From NCBI RefSeq assembly GCF_001457455.1, contig NZ_LN831026.1:124001-188000 (forward strand): 64,000 bases of DNA. Reading direction: 5' to 3'. The notes beneath the pieces are model-generated. The model was given only the letters and a program-made list of their open reading frames with translations, did no database searches and had not been told where the DNA came from. The stretch's first letter is position 1; every line of letters begins with the position of its first letter. The stretch is from Corynebacterium diphtheriae. GTDB lineage: Bacteria > Actinomycetota > Actinomycetes > Mycobacteriales > Mycobacteriaceae. Positions 27,401-32,860 of the stretch are shown here, piece by piece. The translations under genes were made by a program, and so were the position numbers.

Positions 27401-27551
27401 AACTGATGGTACTTCTGTGATGGTTCTAACGGTTGCAGACACTCGTACTGGAACCCTGCCAAAAACTGGCGGGAACGGCGTTGGCCTACCACTTGTCGCA
27501 GGACTTGCACTGATTGCGGCCGGCTTCTTCTCTATGCGACGACGCGTATAA
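24444..27551 (+). CDS. spaF: Large tip-type pilin SpaF
   Basis: Surface protein of 1035 residues, last gene of the pilus operon. Signal peptide ends near QGVAFAEE. Two DUF11-like Ig modules (about 105-225 and 290-375) are followed by a region (about 470-715) with repeated LAFDNEGTLWSLAV, IAFDGTGTMWILGS and LAFGQDGTMYASYD segments, which reads as a beta-propeller. Another DUF11-like module (720-865), a CnaB module with E-box-like GNYALVEKKSPQGLNLLP, and the sorting signal LPKTG at 1005-1009 complete it. ATG 24459 is an alternative start giving MRIKYTINRIS. Tip pilins of this type mediate host-cell adhesion. Confidence 0.9.
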   Translation: MDQTKMRIKYTINRISAVLTALIMLIAYLVQGVAFAEEPTLDSPELELTDSNSGAEVPMTALVAEDTDGAPIMSVSPDTVLPSLTQSKTVNDTPMPSSFIGDADRGLQIKVAVDNSRPVIGQNVTFTYTLTNTTNLDFWWRDTTHKTPSTVLSDPLCTNAMYEPGSFQSSANQVGILRGQSASITCTTSFDSLGEKSNVITVQAGTLWDRNSKKADFGQAGGVMPSIVTVVSTSGTSNATKPGTLSLSNLPEGTNTNFDVLIANSPTSSPTNTVGPVNSNDTPASWTLEKIADKDYVKAGGEEVTYTYKVKNNTNGNLRFRAMEDDSCSPINVKSGVKQATDGDFIEPKTTATWECKTFVDSPTTGIVQAAFQNNNDIVSFAGTSTFVGVNYPSAAQGNGYGISTCEVIDFTTVGNYKETAGSLGSMYPGAKPVVSNKFPSTGAASNPLEPDRLARATTASATSSQHPDWVYFNPIVVGLAGKFGDKATGIYRINKSTGAYEQVIAGREDSKGQYYDIATNTNRLAFDNEGTLWSLAVNGHLYSLQLNRNGLLDPTIDWIDHGEIFIDDTSFSSLNGKKLNDLTLGDIAFDGTGTMWILGSSASVTINDDVINGATEDSFLFSLDTKALIKGQSPSAKLASKIYKKGAYEDKKGFYGLAFGQDGTMYASYDGGEKNSNNLSNSKSVDGSMYKLDLKTGVATHLFDSPYLTGVQDLSSCAFPRPRLTAEKTAVKKTEGADDQITYTINIANRGTLALSGVTFQDVLDPKLYELVSATEDGVTIPVDPKKPYQEPTLLHTYPNVSNPNRTRNPGVLLPGDTTKIELTVKVLKTGIVGTDGKVCNQASVTVAGSEVKTDDPSQAGGSDPTCLTYENISGKLRLQKAEYNPTNPQSPTLLEKLGGAEFAIYPAGDQGSIDYDHPVRDSITSTEAFDIKSGNYALVEKKSPQGLNLLPQPILFKVEYDKGGFKVTSASAGSGYLILSEEKTTDGTSVMVLTVADTRTGTLPKTGGNGVGLPLVAGLALIAAGFFSMRRRV

Positions 27552-27570
27552 GACTCATGTAAGCCTAATG

Positions 27571-27620
27571 AAAGGGGGTTTGCCCACTTAGCGCATTACT
27601 AAGTGGGCAAACCCCCTTTT
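27571..27620 (+). terminator. Terminator of the spaD-srtC-spaE-spaF operon
   Basis: Perfect 21-bp stem AAAGGGGGTTTGCCCACTTAG with its complement, loop CGCATTA, then TTTT. Very strong. Confidence 0.93.
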
Positions 27621-27683
27621 GGAGCCAATTTCACTAAAACTGTTTCCGAGATGCTTACCCAAAATGGAGACCGTTAGAAAGGA

Positions 27684-27786
27684 TAATGATAGTGGTTCTC
27701 AAAAACTTAATGGTCTTTTGCAAGCGTTGCATTTCTGCTTCTAAGCGCTCAATCCGTTCCTTATAGTACGGCTAAGTCAAAATCAT
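27684..27786 (-). pseudogene. Truncated second copy of IS3 orfA (coiled-coil end only)
   Basis: This stretch matches the 3' part of the orfA at 27919 base by base with scattered changes, covering the YKEQIERLEAKVKRLEKTI coiled-coil segment. Only this end remains, lying in tandem with the longer copy, so it is a relic of a second, diverged insertion. Confidence 0.65.
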
Positions 27787-27918
27787 CGGATTCTGTAGGG
27801 AGCTAACCTTTTGCGATCGCAAGAGTTAGCCACAGTCGATTGCAGGCAGAAGCCAAAGCCGTAAAGCGCGGATGCGCTACGTATAGTTAACCTGAAGTTT
27901 ATGCTCAAACTTTTCTGA

Positions 27919-28224
27919 TTAGACATCACTAGAAAAGATCGCAATAGTCGTTCTTAAAAAGCTGATCGTCTTTTCCAAGCGCTTCACCTTTGCCTCTAAA
28001 CGCTCGATCTGCTCCTTGTAATACGCCACATCAAATTCATGCACCTCTTCTGCTTCCAAGGCTCCCTTCTTAAACCAATTCCAAATCGAATTAGGCGAAA
28101 CGCCAACCTCTTTACTTACGGCAACAGTAGAAGCCCAACGCGAACAATGGTGTTCTTTTTGATGCTTTATCATCATCATCCGAACTGCTGTTTCTTTGAA
28201 TTCTGGTGAATATGTCCTTACCAT
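27919..28224 (-). CDS. IS3-family transposase OrfA (orphan)
   Basis: A 101-residue OrfA: N-terminal helix-turn-helix (MVRTYSPEFKETAVRMMM, VAVSKEVGVSPNSIWNWFKK) and a C-terminal leucine-zipper coiled coil (EQIERLEAKVKRLEKTISFL). The catalytic OrfB that should follow by frameshift is missing; only the diverged orfA fragment lies downstream. It cannot transpose alone and is part of the debris on the right side of the pilus island. Confidence 0.8.
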   Translation of the reverse strand: MVRTYSPEFKETAVRMMMIKHQKEHHCSRWASTVAVSKEVGVSPNSIWNWFKKGALEAEEVHEFDVAYYKEQIERLEAKVKRLEKTISFLRTTIAIFSSDV

Positions 28225-28279
28225 TTTAGTTTTCCTTTCTTGAATAAAAACAGCAGACTACCAGCCCCTTGCTTGGGGG

Positions 28280-28691
28280 CTAAGCATGTTTGTGATGGCT
28301 CGGATCGATAAGAAGAGGATTATCCATTTTTCCGGAGAGTTCAAGGGTTTCTCGCCACCACTTCGTAGTATGCAGATTTCCCTCTAGAATTGCGGTGTAC
28401 TTTCCTACCGGAACACCATCTTTCAACAGCGTGATTTGACTATTAAGGTCGCTGGGGTAGGTGTTAGGGTATCAACCGCTGAAGTACCAGTAGGAAATCT
28501 TAAAAAATGTTACCTCTACAACAACGTCATCATCTTCGTAGGAGATGCACATGGAGTTATGCGCCTTGATGTACTTTTTGCACGCCACATTAGATGTGGC
28601 AATTGCGCAGGATTGAGCACGTGTGTTTTCTGCCGCCAGTGATCTTGGAACAACAGGGGGCAACAAGAAACGTTAGAACTACCTTTTTCAT
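28280..28691 (-). pseudogene. Broken secreted protein in B-subunit position
   Basis: GAAGGAG lies 7 nt before an ATG at 28691 that opens MKKVVLTFLVA, a classic signal peptide. A run of five C then shifts the frame; with four C it continues as PVVPRSLAAENTRAQSC and on through SYEDDDVVVEV. An in-frame TGA at 28472-28474 interrupts it, after which the same frame continues (GKYTAILEGNLHTTKWWRET) to a TAG at 28280. Intact, it would be about 136 residues, exported, Cys-containing. Its ATG overlaps the stop of the toxin-like A gene upstream (ATGA), the layout of stxA-stxB. The segment YTAILEGNLHTTKWW faintly resembles the FTVKV...TxRW strand of Shiga toxin B, but this is weak. Function otherwise unknown. 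Confidence 0.55.
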
Positions 28692-29342
28692 GGGGTGGCT
28701 CCTTCTTTTATCGCGGCCAAAATCCCTACCAGTGCGAGAAGATCATTAAATGTGTGCAGATCTCGTACCGCGGTACGTCCTCGGCTATCGGTCCAAGCAA
28801 TGTGTCCAGGGTTATGGAATCGTACCGCGGTTGGGGCTTGGCTTATGCGCCGCCTCCAGGCGCTGAGGGGTGCCCCAGTTATATGGTCGCTCCTGTGATA
28901 TGGCATGATCGATGGCAACATTCCAGCTTGCTAGGCTTAGTGGCAATCTAGAAAGTGACTCCACATTTCCTCGCTGGAGCAACGTGGCATATTCCGAACT
29001 AAAACCCAACTGATGCACGTTGCTCAATGGTGATGCATCTGCATCAGACACCAAATAGGTTGTTCCATCAATGATGAAACCAAGAACATACATATCTGAT
29101 CTGCGCATCACAAAAGATACCCGAGGTGTTGCTGGGCACTGTTGGATCGCCCACGCACTATTGCGGTACTGCGTAGCTGAGCGGAAATTATCGCTGGTGC
29201 CCACAGACCCGCGGATTATCGATGTAATACCACTAGGTTGTGCGCTCGCGGGTGGGATGGCAAACCCGAAAAGGGCAAATGCTTTCGCTGCGGCAGTAAG
29301 GCAGCACTGGATGTTGTAGTTGTATGTAACCTTCATTCTCAT
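28688..29342 (-). pseudogene. Frameshifted ribosome-inactivating (Shiga/ricin-type) A chain
   Basis: The first frame (ATG 29342 or 29336) has a signal peptide (cleavage near PASA-Q, residue 34) and then the order of RIP motifs: RRSDMYVLGFIIDGTTYLV (compare the LYVTGF strand with the active-site Tyr of Shiga toxin), SSEYATLLQRG (second active-site Tyr) and a catalytic-helix start RLEAA at 162-165. Right there the frame is lost by a net change of one base. If two bases (GC) are restored at about 28847-28853, the text reads EAARISQ, the E-A-x-R catalytic motif, and continues as FHNPGHIAW and TAVRDLHTFNDLLALVG, matching the end of the RIP fold, to a TGA at 28688. No internal furin loop was seen. 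As it stands the protein ends at 28812 (176 residues) and should be inactive. It overlaps the B-position gene. Confidence 0.72.
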
Positions 29343-29369
29343 ATATCCATATGAATAGTAACCTGCACT

Positions 29370-29407
29370 TTTGCCAGTAGATATTTTATTGAATATCTAC
29401 TGGCAAA
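29370..29407. terminator. Terminator of tyrA, right edge of the accessory island
   Basis: Perfect 16-bp stem TTTGCCAGTAGATATT / AATATCTACTGGCAAA with loop TTATTG. It terminates leftward transcription from tyrA before the toxin-like genes. Confidence 0.8.
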
Positions 29408-29476
29408 TAGATTCTTTTACGGGGAAAAGTAAAAATGCAAGAGCATGTGACATTTAGTAATGAAGATCACATAAAT

Positions 29477-30487
29477 TTAGAATATTTCGATCCGCGCCCC
29501 CAACCCTTCAGCCTGCTTGAGCTGGGCAATCCAACCATCAGCCCCTGGGTGGAAACGAAAAACGGGTCGATTGGAAATCTTGGTAGGGCCAACAGACTCG
29601 GAAGCATTACCCCCAGAACGTGCTTCGAAGCGCACGCGGGAGCGATAGCCGGCGTCGATAAGCTCCTCAAGGTTGGGGTGTACCTCCGTGAGGTGCGCGC
29701 GGGCGTCGTTAAGCAACGTAAGAGCCTCATCAAGAGCCCCGAGCAACGCCTGAGCGTTCGTCTCACACATAGCCCGCACCAGCGACGGGGCAGAACCCGC
29801 CACCCGCGTCGAATCGCGGAAACTACCCGCCGCCAACGAAAGCGCCAACGCGCCCCCATTATCGCCCACAATCGCCAACGCCTCCGCAAACACATGCGGC
29901 AAATGCGAAATACGGGCCACCGCCGCATCATGGGCCTCCACACGCGCAGGGATCACCTCCGCACCCACCGTGCCCGCCATATTCACCACATCAGTCCACA
30001 AACCCACCCACTGGGCATCCGCCTCCGGGGCAAAATCATACGTAACCACCCACGGGGCACGCACAAACAACTCAGGGTATGAAGCCTCCCAACCACTATT
30101 CGCCGTCCCAGCCATCGGATGACCACCCACATAACGCGACTGCAAACCACGGGACTTCACAAGGTCATACACCGCGCCCTTCACACTCACCACATCCGTA
30201 AACCCACAACTCGGCGCGTGCTCCTGCAACGCATCCAACAACGACGCAATCGCAGGCATCGGCGTAGCCAACACAATCAACGCATTATCCGCCTCAGCAC
30301 GCTCGAGAGTCCGGATAAGACTAGAACTCACATCAAACCCCTCCTTTGTTGCGATACGGGCAGCAGAAGGCGAACGATTAAAACCAAACGCCGGAGCACC
30401 TTTGTGCCGCAACGCGCGCAGCAGCGAACCCCCGATCAAACCAAGGCCAAGGACACAGACAGGACGAGAAACCTCATTGATAGTCAC
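29477..30487 (-). CDS. tyrA: Prephenate dehydrogenase TyrA
   Basis: Tyrosine-pathway dehydrogenase, about 336 residues from the GTG at 30487 (VTINEVSRP). Longer starts run into the divergent promoter. The NAD(P) motif is VCVLGLGLIGGSLLRALR; LIVLATPMPAIASLL and GGHPMAGTANSGWEAS are the family's substrate-site segments. It converts prephenate (or arogenate in corynebacteria) towards tyrosine. It is divergent from the tadA pair, the same order as Rv3754/Rv3753c/Rv3752c in mycobacteria. Confidence 0.9.
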   Translation of the reverse strand: MTINEVSRPVCVLGLGLIGGSLLRALRHKGAPAFGFNRSPSAARIATKEGFDVSSSLIRTLERAEADNALIVLATPMPAIASLLDALQEHAPSCGFTDVVSVKGAVYDLVKSRGLQSRYVGGHPMAGTANSGWEASYPELFVRAPWVVTYDFAPEADAQWVGLWTDVVNMAGTVGAEVIPARVEAHDAAVARISHLPHVFAEALAIVGDNGGALALSLAAGSFRDSTRVAGSAPSLVRAMCETNAQALLGALDEALTLLNDARAHLTEVHPNLEELIDAGYRSRVRFEARSGGNASESVGPTKISNRPVFRFHPGADGWIAQLKQAEGLGARIEIF

Positions 30488-30524
30488 CTGACAAGTCTTA
30501 CATACCCGACTACGGTTATGCGGT

Positions 30525-30977
30525 ATGAAGTCTAATTTTGCTGTGACCGTAGCCCGCGTCAACGCCACATGGCAAGTACGCGCCTTCAACGACGATTACT
30601 CCTCGCTGAAGCGCTCCATTGACGCCGTACGAACACTCAGAGCCGAAGGCGCAGCATTTGCCATGCTCAGCATAGAAGACGACTACTTCGTGCTCGTCCG
30701 CCCCACACCCCAAGGCGTAAAACTCCTCATCTCCGACGCCACCGCCGCCACCGAAGACGACTTCGCCGCCGGCATCCTCGACGAACTCGACGCCGACCAA
30801 CCCGACCCCGAAGACACCCCCTATGCGGAGGGAGACTTCGACATCCTCGCCGACCTCGGCCTCAGCGAACAAGTCATGAGCATCATCACCGACGAAACCG
30901 ACTGGTGGGCCTCCGAACAACTCCAACGCATCGCCGAAGAACTCGGATTCGACGACGAACTCGAACAAGCCCTATGA
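30525..30977 (+). CDS. tRNA adenosine deaminase-associated protein
   Basis: A 150-residue, strongly acidic protein (C-terminal half rich in Asp/Glu) of the family always found beside tadA in actinobacteria (Rv3753c type). Opening MKSNFAVTVARVNATWQVRAFND. No catalytic motif. It ends in an ATGA overlap with tadA, so the two are translationally coupled. The molecular role is not known to me; association with TadA is by gene order. Confidence 0.85.
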   Translation: MKSNFAVTVARVNATWQVRAFNDDYSSLKRSIDAVRTLRAEGAAFAMLSIEDDYFVLVRPTPQGVKLLISDATAATEDDFAAGILDELDADQPDPEDTPYAEGDFDILADLGLSEQVMSIITDETDWWASEQLQRIAEELGFDDELEQAL

Positions 30978-31459
30978 CACTGCCCCCGCAGCACAGCGTG
31001 GTACGAGCCGAAGCCATGATGCGCGAAGCCATCACCCTCGCACGCACCACACCACCTGCCGACATCCCCGTCGGAGCCATCATCTACGGCCCCGACGGCA
31101 CCATCCTCGGCCGCGGCACCAACCGCCGCGAAACCGACCACAACCCCCTCGGCCACGCCGAAATCATCGCCATCACCCAAGCCTGTACCCAGCGTGGCGA
31201 CGGCTGGCGCCTCACCGACTGCACCCTCGCAGTCACCCTCGAACCCTGCACCATGTGCGCCGGCGCCCTCGTCGGCTCCCGAATCGGACACATCATCTTC
31301 GGAGCCTACGAACCCAAAACCGGCGCCTGCGGCTCCGCCTTCGACGTAGTCCGCGACCCCGCCGTCCTCCACACCGTGCAAGTCCGCGGCGGCATCCTCG
31401 AAACCGAATGCGCCGAACTTATGACAAACTTCTTTGAGGACTTGCGTTCTGATTTGTGA
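30974..31459 (+). CDS. tadA: tRNA-specific adenosine deaminase TadA
   Basis: Zinc deaminase that turns A34 into inosine in tRNA-Arg(ACG), two copies of which are in this window. 161 residues from ATG 30974, inside the previous stop. Zinc and catalytic residues are in LGHAEIIAI (His and Glu) and EPCTMCAGAL (two Cys). The upstream in-frame extension is Arg-rich antisense-like text and is left out. tRNA-Ser(CGA) follows 46 nt downstream. Confidence 0.93.
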   Translation: MTLPPQHSVVRAEAMMREAITLARTTPPADIPVGAIIYGPDGTILGRGTNRRETDHNPLGHAEIIAITQACTQRGDGWRLTDCTLAVTLEPCTMCAGALVGSRIGHIIFGAYEPKTGACGSAFDVVRDPAVLHTVQVRGGILETECAELMTNFFEDLRSDL

Positions 31460-31505
31460 GTGGTTGGTTTGCGTTGCTGCCGCGCTATTCGCTATTCTGG
31501 TTCGC

Positions 31506-31593
31506 GGTAGCGTGTCCGAGCGGCCGAAGGTGTTCGCCTCGAAAGCGAATGTTGGGTAACCCCCAACCGCGGGTTCAAATCCCGCCGCTACCG
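31506..31593 (+). tRNA. tRNA-Ser (anticodon CGA)
   Basis: Acceptor GGTAGCG / CGCTACC, anticodon stem-loop TTCGC-CTCGAAA-GCGAA giving CGA, long variable arm, T-loop GGTTCAAATCC. Confidence 0.96.
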
Positions 31594-31605
31594 CCAAGTA
31601 CAAAG

Positions 31606-31633
31606 CCCCAGTTCTTGATTGAGCTGGGGTTTT
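31606..31633 (+). terminator. Terminator of tRNA-Ser(CGA)
   Basis: Stem CCCCAGTTC / GAGCTGGGG (one G-U pair), loop TTGATT, then TTTT. Confidence 0.85.
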
Positions 31634-31674
31634 GTTGTTGCTTAGCGGGTGGGCTGGGTTGGGCTACGGGCCAA

Positions 31675-31766
31675 GTGAGTAGTTCGTGCCAAAACTTTTT
31701 GGTCTCCGCGGCGTTTCCGCAGGTCGGAGATATTAGAAACGGTTTAATTTGGCACGAACTACTCAT
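31675..31766. repeat. 92-bp MITE-like element, copy 2
   Basis: GTGAGTAGTTCGTGCCAAA ... TTTGGCACGAACTACTCAT; nearly identical to copy 3 at 32646 and in the same orientation. Confidence 0.9.
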
Positions 31767-31833
31767 TAGGCCGAGAAATGCTGCCCAGAACCTTCAAAAC
31801 GAAAGAAACGAAAGTTGAAGGGCGGTAAGAAAT

Positions 31834-32346
31834 ATGTCTCTTTCGGAGCGCACCTATTTTCCTCCCGCAGAGGAAGGAGAACTCTCAAAGGTTGAGAGCT
31901 TTCTTGCTGTTTACAAAGACCGTCATGGTACAGAGGCTCGGCCTCAGTTTTTCTTGTCTGGTTCAAACGAAGGGGAGCAAATTCCTCTCCCCAAGGAACT
32001 CTACGAGATTCTTGTGCGAACCGTTGAAGCTCTCGCTAGCGGAAAAGCAGTGACTATCCACCCCAACGATCCACTGGTCACTACTCAACAAGCGGCTGAG
32101 TTGTTAGGGGTATCGCGTCCAACAGTTGTGAAACTCATCGAGGACGGAAAACTAGAGGCCACCAAAGTTACGCGTCATCGCCGAATTAAATTAGAAGATG
32201 TGCTCCGGTATCAAGAGCGCCAAACAATTGAGCAGTTCGATTTTCTTGCGAACACTACAAGTGATGCACCAGCCTTGACCGAATCTGAGTATGTTTCAGT
32301 AAGAAAAATGCTTGCGAATAGGCGCAGGGAAAGCCGTATCGGCTAA
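31834..32346 (+). CDS. Excisionase-type HTH antitoxin
   Basis: A 170-residue DNA-binding protein. A MerR/excisionase-like helix-turn-helix lies at about 86-135 ([20 protein letters not shown], then [15 protein letters not shown]), preceded by an N-terminal region with [20 protein letters not shown]. Proteins of this layout are antitoxins of PIN-domain toxins in actinobacteria. The next frame starts with ATG inside its TAA and reads as a PIN-domain start, supporting this. The module sits between two copies of the 92-bp repeat. Confidence 0.75.
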   Translation: MSLSERTYFPPAEEGELSKVESFLAVYKDRHGTEARPQFFLSGSNEGEQIPLPKELYEILVRTVEALASGKAVTIHPNDPLVTTQQAAELLGVSRPTVVKLIEDGKLEATKVTRHRRIKLEDVLRYQERQTIEQFDFLANTTSDAPALTESEYVSVRKMLANRRRESRIG

Positions 32347-32513
32347 TGTTCGCCGCAGTTCTAGATACGTGTGTGCTCTGGCCATCGTTACAGCCTGACA
32401 TAATCTTGACATTGGCTGCCCACCGCTTTTTCAAACCCCTATGGAGCATCGAAATATTAGAAGAACGATATAAAGCTATCGAAGCTGCTGAGTTGCTGCG
32501 CGCAGTGCTCTAA
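32346..32513 (+). pseudogene. Truncated PIN-domain toxin
   Basis: Starts in the antitoxin stop (TAATG) as [16 protein letters not shown], the usual start of VapC-like PIN proteins, with the first catalytic Asp (LDT) and [10 protein letters not shown]. It stops at residue 55, where about 180 residues would be expected, so the later acidic residues are absent. The downstream flank (32476-32639) carries, on the minus strand, a fragment reading ATVILVAAAIILALQVKK that belongs to an unrelated membrane protein. The truncation is therefore a recombination junction near 32500. Confidence 0.7.
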
Positions 32514-32645
32514 TCTGCTCTCTATAAGACGGGTGAGGCGTCTCCTTCCACTTTTTGTGGGGATTCTTTTTAACCTGAAGTGCCAAAATAATGGCTGCCG
32601 CAACTAGGATGACCGTCGCGGTCTTGGCCTCATCCTAGAGGCCAT
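32514..32645. other. Junction debris between the toxin fragment and a repeat
   Basis: No intact gene. The minus strand has the remnant of a small membrane protein (hydrophobic segment plus a QVKKNPHKKWKE tail, stop at 32476) without a start codon. Confidence 0.35.
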
Positions 32646-32737
32646 GTGAGTAGTTCGTGCCAAAACTTTTTGGCTTCCGCAGCGTTTCCGCAGGTCGGAG
32701 ATATTAGAAACGGTTTAATTTGGCACGAACTACTCAT
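32646..32737. repeat. 92-bp MITE-like element, copy 3
   Basis: Same ends as copy 2. Together copies 2 and 3 form direct repeats about 970 bp apart around the toxin-antitoxin remnant. Confidence 0.9.
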
Positions 32738-32860
32738 TCCGCCCGCGGAACCCCGCGGAACCCCGCGCCCCCGCGGAGCCCCCAAAACCAGCAAATCCTA
32801 ATCAAGGTCTACACTGGAAGACTATTTCTCGTTCCCTTGTGGTTTAAGGAGATCATCGTC

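Noticed and set aside
28472..28474. In-frame TGA in the B-position gene as selenocysteine or recoding
   Set aside because: No SECIS-like hairpin was noticed next to it and the same gene also has a frameshift, so simple decay explains it.
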